Shown here piece by piece: positions 10,600 through 22,184 of a DNA stretch of 64,000 nucleotides. The first letter of the stretch is position 1. Each line of letters begins with the position of its first letter. Source of the DNA: Ariolimax columbianus (lineage: Eukaryota; Mollusca; Gastropoda; Stylommatophora; Arionidae); contig JAVGWX010000007.1 in the NCBI GenBank assembly GCA_036924085.1, positions 68,358,360-68,422,359 on the forward strand, read 5' to 3'. The notes beneath the pieces are model-generated. The model was not told where the DNA came from. It searched no databases and saw only the letters and a list, made by a program, of their open reading frames with translations. The position numbers were made by a program, and so were the translations under genes.

Positions 10600-11130
10600 T
10601 GTCAAAGGGCCGTCTGGGGACAATGTCGATTGTCCAAGGTCCGTCTGGGGACAAGGTCGATTGTTCAACGACCCCATGCGGAAATATTCAATGGTCCAAA
10701 CGCCGCATGAGGAAAAGTGCATTGGTCAACGGGTTGCCTGAGAACAAGGTCGATAATCCAAAGGGCCGCAGGAGCACAAGACGCTGATCCAGTGACCGCG
10801 TGAGAACAAACTCGAATAGCCAATAGCTAAGTGAAGTTTAATGGGCCAAGGGCCGACTCAGGCGCAGTTCGATTATCCGAAGTACTGCAAATGATGAGCT
10901 CGATGACCCAGTGGCGACATGAGCACAAACATCGAACGCACACGAGGCGTATAGGGACAAGCTCAATTAGCCAAGGGTTGCACAAGGACAATATAGATTA
11001 TCCAAGAAGGCTTAGGAAAAGCTTAATAGTACAGGAGCCGCATTATGACAAGCTCGATTATCCAGGAAAACCAGAGCGATGGTCCAAGGGCGGTGTTAGA
11101 ACTAGCCTGATCGCACAAGAATTGCCCAAC
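10600..11130 (+). repeat. Ancient degenerate ~35-bp tandem array
   Basis: Recurring phrase GGGACAAGGTCGATTGTCCAAGGGCCG with strong divergence between copies. Phrases such as ACAAGCTCGATTATCCA recur at 30-40-bp intervals. It looks like an old array in which copies have drifted apart, unlike the uniform 47-bp array nearby. Confidence 0.7.
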
Positions 11131-11450
11131 AGATGTGCATGCGTTGTCTTGTTCAACCATTTATTTGTTACATACCTTTCGTTATCAGCTACAACGTATT
11201 TGACATGTCACAGAATACCCATGTTCGATGAACAATAAAATGGATCTGACATCGACAGAGAAATTGAACAACAAAAGGATTAAAACACGAGCATCCATAC
11301 ACATCAACAGGGAGCAAAGAAACATGGCTGAATAGACATGCTATGGAAACAATGGAAGATATGTCTAGACAAATAGCAATCCATAGTTCCAAGCTAAGCA
11401 TCAATCAACTCACAAGGCTATATAACAATGGTTTGGCTCTGGACTTAGTC
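11130..11450. other. Unannotated spacer
   Basis: No recognised gene or repeat. Confidence 0.45.
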
Positions 11451-11454
11451 AATT

Positions 11455-11600
11455 ATAAAATAAGCAATCACCTGAACAGAATTAAACCACAACACGCTTC
11501 AAAGTGCCAGCGAAACTGTAGGAAACTGGCAGGTAACAGCTGGGAATCAACTGAATGAACCCTTCAGAAGATTTACATGGAATAATACGACAGTATTTGT
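11455..11600 (+). pseudogene. Possible I-group LINE thumb fragment
   Basis: A reading with NCRKLAGNSWESTE followed after a stop by TLQKIYME resembles the RT thumb segment MRKLAGTSWEADESILKKLY of the LINE at 1118-4783. Only about 40 residues align, so this is tentative. Confidence 0.4.
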
Positions 11601-11744
11601 AGTTAGCTCATCAGCATGATGAAAAGGAGCTAACACACATTTACAGACAAAATCAAAGCGAGCGAACAAAATGTAGAGTATGTTTTACAGTACTGCTCCA
11701 TGTGTAGCCAGGTATAAGAATACTCACTGGCCAAATAATTCATA

Positions 11745-13330
11745 ACTAAACTCAAAACTAACCTCAACACTAAACTCAACATTAAGCTTAACATTACACT
11801 CAACAATAAACTCAAACTAAGCTCAACACGAAACTCAAACAAATTCAACACGAAACTCAACATTACACTCAACAATAAACTGAAAACTAAGCGCACACGA
11901 AACTCAACACGAAACTCAACATTACACTCAACAATAAACTGAAAACTAAGCTCAACACGAAACTCAAACTAAACTCAACACGAAACTCAACAATAAACTG
12001 AAAAATAAGCTCAACACGAAACTCAAACTGAACTCAACACGAAACTCAACATTAAACTCAACAATAAACTGAAAACTAAGCTCAACACGAAACTCAAACT
12101 AAACTCAACACGAAACTCAAACTAAACTCAACACGAAACTCAACATTAAACTCAACAATAAACTGAAAACTAAGCTCAACACGAAACTCAAACTAAACTC
12201 AACACGAAACTCAAACTAAACTCAACACGAAACTCAACATTACACTCAACAATAAAATGAAAACTAAGCTCAACACGAAACTCAAACTAAACTCAACACG
12301 AAACTCAAACTAAACTCAACACGAAACTCAAACTAAACTCAACACGAAACTCAACATTACACTCAACAATAAAATGAAAACTAAGCTCAACACTAAACTC
12401 AAACTAAACTCAACACGAAACTCAACACGAAACTCAACATTAAACTGAAAACTAAGCTCAACACGAAACTCAAACTAAACTCAACACGAAACTCAAACTA
12501 AATTCAACACGAAACTCAACATTAAACTCAACACGAAACTCAACATTAAGCTCAACATTAAACTCAACATTAAACTCAACATTAAACTCAACATTGAACT
12601 CAACATTGAACTCAACATTAAACTCAACACGAAACTCAACATTAAACTCAACACGAAACTCAACATTAAACTCAAAATTAAACTCAACAATAAACTGAAA
12701 ACTAAACTCAACACGAAACTCAACATTAAACTCAACAATAAACTGAAAATTAAACTCAACATGAAACTCAACATTAAACTCAACAATAAACTCAACATTA
12801 AACTCAACATTAAACTCAACATTAAACTCAACATTAAATTCAACATTAAACTCAACATTAAACTCAAACTAAACTCAACACTTATCTCAATATTAAACTC
12901 AAAAATGTACGGAGCTTAAGAAGGACTCCAGAAAACAGACGTTACTCTTCCTCTCCAACCGCAATATTAACTCAACATTGTTTTCCCGTTCGCCTTATTT
13001 CTCTAATCCCCAAGGCGGTGTGCGTTGCACTAAGGTTTTTATGTTGGGCCTGTCGGCACAGTGCATCCGACTTCGGCATTCATTTTATGTAAGGAACTGC
13101 TTCCTCCCGCATTTTCTAAGGATTTGCTTCCCCGGGGTAACGGCCGTTGCTGTGATGAGGAGCGAACCCAGCACCTTCGGCTTGTGAGCCATGTCACTTA
13201 ACCACTAGCCCACGCCGTCCCCAACTCAACATTAAACTCAGTATTAAACACAACAATAAACCCGAACACTAAGCTCAACATTACATTCAACACTTATCTC
13301 AATATTAAACTCAAAGATGTAGGGAGCTTA
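11745..13330 (+). repeat. Long ACTCAACATTAAA-type minisatellite, split by a SINE
   Basis: About 1.2 kb of short units (AACTCAACATTAA, AACTCAACACGA, AACTCAAACTAA) arranged in shifting higher-order blocks, for example a repeating group ending AACAATAAACTGAAAACTAAG. The array continues after the SINE at 12979-13222. The minus-strand open frame of Met-Leu-Ser-Leu repeats is produced by the array and is not a gene. Confidence 0.93.
12979..13222 (-). mobile_element. tRNA-type SINE (family SINE-1)
   Basis: Minus strand starts with a tRNA-like head: GGACGGCGTGGGCTAGTGGT (A box) and a degraded B box GGTGCTGGGTTCGCTCC. It continues through GTTACCCCGGGGAAGC, the core block GCCGAAGTCGGATGCACTG and the end block CACACCGCCTTGGGGATTAG. 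Sister copies are at 22185-22412 and 34249-34500. It sits inside the minisatellite, with AACTCAACATT on both sides, although this cannot prove a TSD because the array itself repeats that word. Confidence 0.88.
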
Positions 13331-13334
13331 AGAA

Positions 13335-13978
13335 AAACTCAAGAAAACAGCCGAGAACAACAAGAGAAATCGTCTTACGATGGAATAATCAATGAGCGAA
13401 AACATGAAGAAGAAATGAAAATGAACTCAGATTATGCTGTTTAAGTGCTCAAATAAGAACAATTGAACTGTTCTAATAGGGAAAAATGGAATCTGATGTG
13501 GAGCAGCGTGCAAGAGCTTGTGTTGTTTAAGTAAATGTGTGCTCGCTTAGGCGAGGGACTGTACTTTCATCCACAGACCAGCTTTTGGTTACATCATGGC
13601 GTGTTTATCATCTTGATGGTGTGGCAGTAGGTCTAACATTTATACTGATAAAGATGGATCTATTTCGTATGATATTGTACTTGTCAGAGCATGTTAGCAG
13701 TAACCACGTCTCCAACAACATGCTATTGAAATGGTGCTGTAGATGCTCAAATCAAGCCTTTTGTAAAGCTGTAGTAGTGGTGCTGTGCTTTACTTGTCAA
13801 CTTCCCACCTTGCACGTTAGCATCACCAAAGACGCTCAGATCGCAGAGCGAATTCCCATCGCGGAGGCCCAGAGTAAGCGCTCCGTCCGAAAGAGCAGAA
13901 CGCACGACGACTCCACAGCCGACTTGTTGCATGAGTGCCGCGAGTGCGGCAATCTGCCTTTCCAGGATTGGTTTTTAT
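13335..13978. other. Unannotated region
   Basis: Contains a 147-codon open frame (13537-13980) with no recognisable domain, a Cys-rich stretch and no intron or promoter context. I do not support it as a gene. Confidence 0.45.
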
Positions 13979-13980
13979 AA

Positions 13981-14005
13981 TGATATGAGATCACATCTCA
14001 TATCA
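13981..14005. other. Short perfect inverted repeat
   Basis: TGATATGAGA, five bases, then TCTCATATCA: 10-bp arms that could form a small hairpin. No neighbouring gene gives it a role. Confidence 0.6.
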
Positions 14006-14032
14006 CAAGTATTCCAATGGGCAACTATTATT

Positions 14033-14213
14033 AATGTCTACTTCACCACTATGCACATGTGGACTAAACGAACAAACTATTGAGCATGTGTACAAGAATG
14101 TCACTTTAGAGCCAGTTAAGGCAGATACACCGGCCCGACTAATCAACACTAAACTTAAAACTACAGAGCTAAAGAGGAGCTCGAAACAACTGTTAAGTTC
14201 ATCACTGGAACTC
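14033..14213 (+). pseudogene. LINE C-terminal fragment (zinc-knuckle type)
   Basis: The peptide SPLCTCGLNEQTIEHV followed by TPARLINTKLKTTELKRSSK resembles the C-x-C-G...H block at the end of Jockey/I-like LINE proteins. Too short for clade assignment. The I-group LINE next to it is inserted at its downstream end. Confidence 0.4.
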
Positions 14214-14982
14214 TTCTTCTTCGTCGTACGCTGTCAGACGTCAACTTGAATTTGTTCGAAGAAAGCAGCTGTCATCCTGAGGCTGTCGACACTGTCATAG
14301 AGCTTGTCTAGTGTTGCCACTGGTGATGGCCACATCTGCTCTCTCTGGTCATAGTATATCGGGCAGTTTTGCAGTAGATGTTCAGCGGTCATTTTCCCTG
14401 TACCACAGATGCATTTGTCAGTGCCACCTATCTTCAGTTTATTGAATAGGTGGTACCTCAGTCTGTTGTGGCCTGTGCGGAGTCTGAAGACCACGACCTG
14501 CTCTCTTCTGTTCAACTGGTAATAGGCATCATTTTGTGTGTAGCCAGTATGTTCTGTTTCCCATTTGGCCATGTATCTGGCCCTAATAAGCCTTTTGGAC
14601 TCTTCGTAGGTCACACTAGAATCTGGTTGTGGTAGTCTTGCACATTCTTTTGCCAGTCTGTCTGCCTCCTCGTTGCCTTGGATGGAACCCACTGTACCAC
14701 TACTCTTTTTGGTGCGGACTGATGGCATAGTTGACAGAGTACTTAAATCATTAAGTTCGGTTTTTTTCTGGCTTTTTAGTGCTGTAACTACGGCCAGGGC
14801 ACCTGTAAACAGGACTATCTGGTTTTCATTGCTTTCGCATGTCAGCATTGCTTCTACTGCAGCCCTCAGTGCCTCTGCCTCCGCTCTGAAATTGCTTGAG
14901 AATTTTCCAGTTGCCACTGACAGTGTTATTTTTCTGCCATTTGGTAGGCTCAGGAATACCCCTGCCTCTCCGTTCTGTGTTG
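14214..14982 (-). mobile_element. 5'-truncated I-group LINE with 14-bp TSD
   Basis: CATCACTGGAACTC occurs at 14200-14213 and again at 14983-14996, a perfect 14-bp target-site duplication. The minus strand carries the RNase H part and the 3' tail (GAAGAAGA, 14214-14222). Open frame 14234-14917 contains FRAEAEALRAAV and EEADRLAKE, but the segment between the third carboxylate and EEADRLAKE is partly deleted. C-terminus keeps CICGTGKMTAEHLLQNCP. It is 5'-truncated in the middle of RNase H. Confidence 0.93.
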
Positions 14983-14996
14983 CATCACTGGAACTC

Positions 14997-15665
14997 GTCT
15001 GTTCTGTTCTGTTCTATGAGTCGACTTCACTGCACTCCGGGCATACCAATAGGTGCTCAGTTTCTCTCAGCAGATGGCGCAAAGTGTGGATGATGATGGT
15101 GCCTGTAGCCTGTTGGTTGTACACCTTCCTGTTTCGTCCTGTCAGGTTCCCTGATCCACTGATTCCTAATTTGATTCCAAAGTGCCGCAGCCTGTGCCTT
15201 GCAGACTCATCCAAAGCAGTGTCGTTTTTCAGCAGGTGGTCCTTGATAACCTTCACTATGTCACCGTTATCCATGTCTACTGTGCATGTTATGGGTGCGT
15301 GTGACGCCAAAAAATCAGATAGCTCGTTGTCCGGAACCCCGGCGTAACCAGGACAGTAGATTCACACCAGCCGCTGGAGTTTTGAGGTCTCCAGAGCTGC
15401 TATCCACTCATGTCGTAGCCAACAATTCTGCACCTTCCGAAATAGTGTTTGGGAGTCTGACACGATGACTGCTCCTGTTGAAGATGTCTCAGACAGCCAC
15501 CTCAGAGCTTCTGTCACCGCCTCCATCTCCATTCTCATACTTGATGTTGTAGTCTCGTATGCACCACTTCGTTCAGCAACGATCCGGTATTTTATTCTAG
15601 CCGAGAAACCCCAGCCTGATGTTCCACTACTTTGCACCGACTCGTCTGTTTATGTGAAGATCACA
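14997..15665 (-). pseudogene. RNase H domain of a second LINE lineage, (GAACA)n tail
   Basis: Minus-strand pieces 15362-15637 and 15014-15310 join across a stop. Blocks: MRMEMEAVTEALRWL (Glu), VSDSQTLFRK (Asp) and GVPDNELSDFLASHAP (last Asp). The protein ends VCPECSEVDS. The 3' end reads GAACAGAACAGAAC, a pentamer tail different from the (GAA)n tail of the I-group LINE. The 5' end is truncated, and the first RNase H Asp is not seen. Other remnants: 40889-40992 and 10383-10490. Confidence 0.8.
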
Positions 15666-15669
15666 AGCG

Positions 15670-16582
15670 GAAATAGAAGAGCGACAAGTCTCATCGTAAT
15701 ATGTCTTAGCGTGTGTCTTTGCAAACTATAGTGATTGTTGTTGTTCGGGATGTACTGTGAAGTAGAATTCATTGATTGTTCTGATAATTAATTGCTTTGT
15801 TGAATTACATTTCGAGTTGCAATCCCACGTGTTGCTCACTTTATTTAGTTAACGTGATTCTTCTGTGTTGATTTCGTTTTCTTCAATCCCTGAAACAAAA
15901 TTAAATTTGTCGCAACGTTGGTCTTTGTCTGCATCTCTGTGCTTACACAAAACATCATTTTAATCGTTGATGTTTATAAATCACCAGCAAACACTGGTGA
16001 TCTTTTTCAGCGTACTATAATAAGGTCAGACCGCAAAGGATCCCGACTAGCCATGTTCTTCCACATTATATGACCCACTTTTCCCGCTTCGGAGTTCTTT
16101 TCTGCTTTCTAAAAGTCCTTAATAATAAAATTATTTCACGTTTAGCAGAAATTTAGTTTGAGCACGTGGGAGAAATGCAAGATAGCAGCAACATAGAAGT
16201 TCAACACACAACCGATTATATACACTAGACTGGATAGAATGTAAACAGTATTTCGTTGATCATATGTAGATTGTAAACATTATTTCGTTGTTCATGTGAC
16301 ATTCTGGTAGAAGGAGGGTAAAGCACGGTTAAGTGCAGAAAGATGACCTGGAACATTGAACTATGAAGAAAATGAAAATATTAATTTGTGAGAGAAATAT
16401 AAAGACATTTTTACGGCATGCAAAAAAAAAGAAAATAGCCACAAGAAAGAGAATATATATAATTAACAAAACAAATCGATAAAAGCAGAAACAATAAAGG
16501 GCAGAGAAGAATACAGATATGTGATTTAACAAGCGAGATAGAAATATACACAATTCTAGTTTCGAAGAGACAGAAGCGAGAT

Positions 16583-16590
<8 letters not shown>
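15670..16590. other. Unannotated AT-rich region
   Basis: No recognised gene or repeat family in about 0.9 kb. Confidence 0.45.

Positions 16591-16634
<44 letters not shown>
16590..16634 (+). repeat. (GA)n microsatellite
   Basis: AAAGAAAGAAAG followed by about 20 GA units. Open frames of alternating Ser-Leu on the other strand are artefacts. Confidence 0.95.
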
Positions 16635-16831
16635 TATATCCAAAATGTAAAGAGAAAATAAAATGAAAGGAACAATTGGGGAAATTAATCATTGATAGAG
16701 ATAAATATAGTGAAATAAAAAGAGAAAGAAGTGGTAAATGGCAGTACAGTGAAATAAAAAGAGACGAAGGGAGAGAGAGGGAAGGATATATGTTCATGAG
16801 CAGCAATGAACTGAATCAAGAGCTGACAGGT

Positions 16832-16945
16832 GCTCATATGCAGAGAAAAAACTGATATGCAGAGAAAAAACTGATATGCAGAGAAAAAAAACTCATATGC
16901 AGAGAAAAAACTCATATGCAGAGAAAAAACTCATATGCAAAGAAA
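16832..16945 (+). repeat. 18-19-bp tandem array
   Basis: About six copies of CTCATATGCAGAGAAAAAA. Confidence 0.9.
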
Positions 16946-16949
16946 AATA

Positions 16950-17284
16950 TCTTTTTCTTCGTTGTTCGTTCTCAAATTCCCGATATCAAACCCTTAAAAA
17001 GGACTGCAAGTAGCAGGATATTGTCTGGAGAACGGAATGGGTTGTGTCGAAGTTTACAGCCCGACTGCCAAATTTGCACCTTTCGGTTCGACACATCCGC
17101 TGGCATTTTTGGGTACCGGGTTAGCCTTGCCTCTCTGATCCCTTCTCCTTAGTCAGTCTGCCCTGTTGCATCATGTTATCAAAGATCACCACATGCTGCA
17201 GGTGGAGAAGGATCTTGGCAGCTCTCGTTCGCTGGCCGTGACGCTAGCAGTGAGCTTTGGGTCGCTGACCGGTGCAGCTCATGT
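16950..17284 (-). mobile_element. GAA-tail SINE (family SINE-2)
   Basis: Minus-strand copy of the commonest interspersed family here. Landmarks on the plus strand from left: TTCTTCGTTGTTCGTTCTC (inverse of the tail), GGAGAACGGAATGGGTTGTG, the core inverse CACCTTTCGGTTCGACACAT, then GGTACCGGGTTAGCC, ATCACC, and GACGCTAGCAGTGAGCTTTG near the 5' end. No protein coding. Confidence 0.85.
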
Positions 17285-17381
17285 CAGAGAGTAATGGAAA
17301 CATGGATTACGAGATGTTCATGGACAAAGAGAAATATAATCAAGAATTGATAGATGTTTATGGACAAAGAGAAATATAACA

Positions 17382-17452
17382 GAGTGAACTGGTTCGACAA
17401 AGTGCAATAACAGTGCCCCAACGATCTTCAAAGTTACGGGACTGATGATGAT
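17382..17452 (+). pseudogene. LINE 3' end with (GAT)n tail
   Basis: Encodes LVRQSAITVPQRSSKLRD then stop and GATGATGATGAG. The same terminal phrase ends the LINE fragment at 63405-63690 (LVRQTAITVYQRPSRVRD). A very short 5'-truncated copy. Confidence 0.6.
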
Positions 17453-17930
17453 GAGAAATGTTTATGGGCAGTGAGAAATAGAATCAAAAATGAAGAGATG
17501 TTAATGCGTAGAGAGAAATAGATTTAAGAATGAAGAAATGTTAGTGCGTAGAGAGAAATAGAATCAAAAATGAAGAGGTGTTAATGCGTAGAGAGAAATA
17601 GAATCAAGAATGAAGAGATGTTAATGCGTAGAGAGAAATAGAATCAAGAATGAAGATATGTTAATGCATAGAGAGAAATGGAATACAAAATTAAGAGATG
17701 TTCAATTGGGAGAAAGAAATATAATTAAGAAATACATGTTAATGGCAGAGGGGAATAGAGTAAAAAATTAAGAGATGTTAAGGGCAGAGTGAAATAGAGT
17801 AAAAATTTAAGAGATGTTAAGGGCAGAGTGAAATAGAGTAAAAAATTAAGAGATGTTAATGGCAGAGTGAAATAGAGTCAAGAATTAAGAGATATAAATT
17901 GGCAGAGTGAAATAGAGTAAAGATGTGTGA
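17453..17930 (+). repeat. 40-bp minisatellite, ~12 degenerate units
   Basis: Unit ATAGAATCAAGAATGAAGAG followed by ATGTTAATGCGTAGAGAGAA. Right-hand units drift to GTTAAGGGCAGAGTGAAATA. Related phrases (ATGTTTATGGACAAAGAGAA) already occur from about 17310, so the array has an older left shoulder. Confidence 0.9.
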
Positions 17931-18419
17931 GATAGACGACCACAAATAAATCAAAGTAAATAGCACGAAAGACTTGAACCGCAGGAAGGAAAGAGACAAT
18001 AATACGTGTCCTTCCCACAAAAACAAATCGACCAATTATACCTCTCCCCTCTCTGTCCGTGCTGGATTTGCTGTTCTTTTCTTCTCTCTTATCTTCGACT
18101 CCAGAACGTCGGTTTGAATTCGGAAGTTTCGGCCATTGCCACTTCTTTACCCTTCTTTCTTTACCTTTTTTCTACATTTTTATTAGATCTTTGACTTTCT
18201 TGTTCAGATTTCTTTGTCTGGGATACAGGTAAAGCAATCTGTGCAAAAAGAGGCTGAGGACAGGTACGAAGGAGGAGGTAACGAACGTCAAGTGGGGAGA
18301 GGAATTGTGAAGTGTACTTTCTTGTCGGCCTTGAACACGTGAAGTTTCGGTTTGTTTCTTCCTTTTACTCTGATTTGATACGGCGTGGATAAGAGAGAAG
18401 TGAGCTAAGATATAAAGGA

Positions 18420-18489
18420 AGAGAGAGAGAGAGCTGAGAGATATTGCAAGAGGAAGAGAGAGAGAGCTGGGAGATATAGAAAGAGAATG

Positions 18490-18524
<35 letters not shown>

Positions 18525-18600
18525 AAGAGAGAAGTCAGCTGTGATATATATGAAGAGAAAGAGATAAAGAGCGAAGAAGAGAGAGTGAGAGAGAAAATAA
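18420..18600 (+). repeat. (GA)n-rich tract
   Basis: Several GAGA runs, the longest near 18497-18522, with interspersed CTGGGAGATATA units. Confidence 0.85.
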
Positions 18601-19094
18601 ACGAGAACTAAGATTTTGAGGTATAAATTGAATTTTTGAGAACAATTGACTAGGCTCTTCTGTCTCACAACCGCAACCAGATACAAAATAACATAGGTAT
18701 ACTTGATAAAAGCTAACACAAATGGAAACTGAGGATACACAAAGAGAAAATTAACAAAGATTTTAAAACAGACTGTTAGACGATACTTTAGCTTCATACA
18801 AAAAGTAGGATTCATTCATGTATCTGTGGGAGGGAATCTAGACAAAATAATAGGTACAGATAGAGATATCAAATTAGTCATACAAAAGATGAGAAGGCTT
18901 TTAATTGGGTTAGGTAATTTTAGAAATTAAAATAAATTGAAGTCAACTACAAAACTATAAATCTTAAACTGTAATGTAAAGTCCGTATGGCTCTGTAACG
19001 TTAACAACAACGTAGAACGACAAAAAAGGGTTCAATCTTTCGTCAAGAAATACAGAAGAATACTACGAGTCTAACATGGATGATGAGATGGTGT

Positions 19095-19610
19095 GAGACA
19101 CTCCTCTACCCGAGGTGGCATATTAATTTATCTTGGTAGCAACATAGACATAATAGGTGATTCGGATAAAGATATCCACTTAAAAATATAAAAGGTGGGA
19201 GAAGCCTTCATAGTTCTAGAAACGGTATAGAAATCTAAAAATATTAAGTTCAAAGTTGAGAATCTTCAACTCCTATGTAATGCCAGTTCTGTTGTATATC
19301 TCTGAAATATGGCGAACAGCAAATCCAACTAAAAAAATGCGGACTGTCATAAATAAGTGCCTGGGGGAAATTGAAGGGATTGATGTGGTAGAATAAGGTC
19401 ACTAATGTGGATCTTCTGAAGGCAACCGGGCAGACACCAGTTAAATGCATTGTGCGCAGAAGGTGGTGGCGCTAAATAGGTCACATATAACGGAAACCTG
19501 TTGATAGCATAGGTGAGACGGTCTCTATTCTGGAATCCCCGAGACAAGTGAAGTAGAGGTAAACTGAGACATACATAGAGGATGGAGATAGAAGCAAACA
19601 TAAAGGCCAC
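19095..19610 (+). pseudogene. RTE-like LINE C-terminal relic
   Basis: Phrases in shifting frames follow the standard order of an RTE/BovB-like ORF2 C-terminus: YLGSNIDIIGDSDKDIH, FNSYVMPVLLY, MRTVINKCLG, then a region for the RRWW-H block and GDLE-type end. Stops occur throughout. Plus strand, truncated at both ends. Confidence 0.6.
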
Positions 19611-19736
19611 ATAAAATAGATGGTTGAATCTGCAGCGGATGGCAAATGACAGAAAGACTTGCGTGCGTTTGTTAAAGAGTTGTTTTCTTCTGGGAGTGGA
19701 ACGGTTTTCTTTAAAATTTATATACTTCTCTGGTAC

Positions 19737-19782
19737 ACACACACACACACACAGACACACACACACACGCACACACACAAAA
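19737..19782 (+). repeat. (CA)n microsatellite
   Basis: CACA runs with G interruptions; further CA/TG runs follow at 19890-20010. Confidence 0.9.
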
Positions 19783-20011
19783 ACATGCCAATCACCTGTC
19801 TGTCTTCATACTCGATTGTTTGTATATACATAAAACCTGTCCACCTCCACATGTACGAAAGTAGAGACTAGCAGAACAGAGATAAACAGCCACACATAAA
19901 CACACACACACACAGGTATGTAGTATTACATGTAGGTGTGAGTACGTGTTAGCGGGTATATGCGCATGCAATCGCTTATGTGTGTGTGTGCGTGGGTGTG
20001 TGTTTTAAATA

Positions 20012-20840
20012 ATTAAATTTTACTTCCTTAGCGTGTATTATCTGAGTATATGTGCACATTTGTGTATGTATGTGGCTGGATTGTTTACTTATTTGTATCA
20101 ACATTTGTAGGATAGCTATGAGAGAACCGTGTTTTGCCCAATCTTAATAACTGGACTTTCCAACATATATAATGACTTAGATCTAGAAACTAAATCATGT
20201 CGCCTTGACATTTAATTCGGTGTTATTTTTGTTTTTATTACTTTTTATTACTTGTTCATTTTTCTGGTTTTCTCCTTTTTTTTTTACCTTTGAACCGAAA
20301 TGGCATTTTATTTTTATAACCACATACTTCTCTAATGAGCATGGCAGAAACAAGTCTGACATATCATACCTCAAATACTTCAAATAATCTCTAAATGTGT
20401 TTCATGTTTTCCCTACGTAGCTGATATCTCATATACGCCCAGTATGATTACAAGTTGTAAATGAAATTAGCGTTATCCTTTTTAGACTGTATTTTCGTTT
20501 TATTTTTGCTTAGATATGTAAAGCTTTCACATTTTTTAAATTTTGTTTCTAGTAAATCTTTCACTTCTGACTTGTTTTATGAAAGGTTTCCCCATTTGGT
20601 ATTTTCATTTATTGTGTTAACTTGCTCTATGTGTGTTCTTCAGTAACGATGTCGGACGTAAATTTTTTTGTTGAACTGTCCCAAGTGAATATTCAGTTAT
20701 TATTTTGTAAAACTGTTTCATGTTCATTGGCTTCCTATTTTGTGTAATTGTCCCATGTGTATAATGGATACAATTACGCAGGTAGCTAACTCCCCCGAGG
20801 AGTCTCTAAATGAACTGTTCTTTTGTCATCGTTTACCAAA
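20012..20840. other. Unannotated AT-rich region
   Basis: No recognised coding or repeat family in about 0.8 kb. Confidence 0.45.
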
Positions 20841-20849
20841 ATAGAAAAG

Positions 20850-21250
20850 ACCTGCAACACCATCTAACCTATAGAACCTATATGAGTTTCACTGTGAGAT
20901 ACGCTGTGTGAGAAGTGCAGCCGGAAAGACAATCCGTGACCGAGTCCGCAACACCACGCTGAGGCAAATAAGTGGAGCAAACTCAGTTCCTATACTGCCA
21001 CCCAACAAATCTAGTGGTTTTGCCATTTGATCGATATTCATTATTACCAGCTTGCAGCAACAGCATATTAATGATATGCAGGTCTCCGGTCCACAAGCAA
21101 GAGGCCGACCTCGATATCGGTGGATCGAGGCTGTTTCTGACACTCTCAAGAAGTTACACCAAACGGCAGCACAAGATTCCCACTTGGCGATAACAATCTA
21201 ACAATATAGCTACTTATTCCGACTCTCTGCGACGCCGCATGGCAAGAGCA
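20850..21250 (+). pseudogene. LINE C-terminal relic
   Basis: One frame reads RSAAGKTIRDRVRNTTLRQ then, after a damaged middle, VSGPQARGRPRYRWIEAVSD, the RGRP-x-RW block that ends many RTE/CR1-like ORF2 proteins. Plus strand, heavily decayed. Confidence 0.55.
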
Positions 21251-21361
21251 GTAGAACAAAAAACAAAGAAGTTCCATATGTTTATTCCTAACTGATTTTG
21301 TAAAGCTGCCCCACATATGTTTTCATTTCTTATTTTCGACATCTGTATTTCTCTTCTTTAT

Positions 21362-21430
21362 TATGTGTGTGGATGGGTTCGTGTGTGCGAGCGAGGGTGC
21401 GCACGCCTGCGTGTGTATGTGTGTGCGTGT

Positions 21431-21484
<54 letters not shown>

Positions 21485-21600
21485 AAACGGGATGGGGCGG
21501 TGTGGAGATGTGGGTGTGTTGACGTGTGTAAGTGTGTGTGTGTGTACGTGCGTGCGTGTGTGTGTGTGTGTACGTACGTGCGTGTGTGTGTGTTTTGGTT
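21362..21600 (+). repeat. Compound (TG)n/(GA)n microsatellite
   Basis: TG runs, then about 20 GA units near 21447-21484, then TG/CGTG runs to 21593. The open frame across it is an artefact. Confidence 0.93.
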
Positions 21601-21604
21601 AATA

Positions 21605-22150
21605 CATATTCACCAATATTTTTGACGTTTTGGTAATGTGAAGCTACTCCTTGCTATTCTATTTTTTAGCATCTTTTCTGGGTTTTTTACATTACATATA
21701 TTTTTTAAGGGTTTTTAAATATGTTTGTAAACCTATTAAATTGTTAACAATATTTTATAAGCGCGTCAATGTCTAAATCTGTTCATAGGCTAATTTGTTT
21801 TTCATGCATCTGTTCATCTGGCGCCATTTCTTTCTTCTTGTTTATAAACATGTATTTCTTCCATGTTTTTGTATGTTTTGTTATATTTTGGGAAGGTTTA
21901 GTGTTGTTGTGCAAACTGTATCTTGATCATTCTTTCAATCATTGTTCGCCGGGGATGTTGCTATACGTTTCTCAAACAGTGTCACTCTGGCTCCATCCAA
22001 GTGTTCCGCTATCCTTTATACAATGAATGTCGAGTGTATATTTGTGTGTGACGAAAAACATGCACATGTTCATAAAACACGAATAATGAAATAGCAGCAG
22101 GTTTCTGTGTTGTAAAGAAGGTATGTCTACATTAGTGTTTTTAATTTATT
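21605..22150. other. Unannotated AT-rich region
   Basis: Nothing recognised. Confidence 0.45.
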
Positions 22151-22184
22151 TGACAATTTTTTATTTTTTTTATTTTTTATTTTT

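Noticed and set aside
11630..12867. Minus-strand ORFs of Met-Leu-Ser-Leu repeats, looking like membrane proteins
   Set aside because: Product of the AACTCAACATTAA minisatellite; hydrophobicity is a by-product of the unit.
13537..13980. 147-codon open frame
   Set aside because: No domain, no codon or splice context and no match to any repeat family; length is within what chance allows.
16329..16806. Leu/Ser-rich ORFs on the minus strand
   Set aside because: They run through a (GA)n microsatellite and adjacent A-rich DNA and have no domain.
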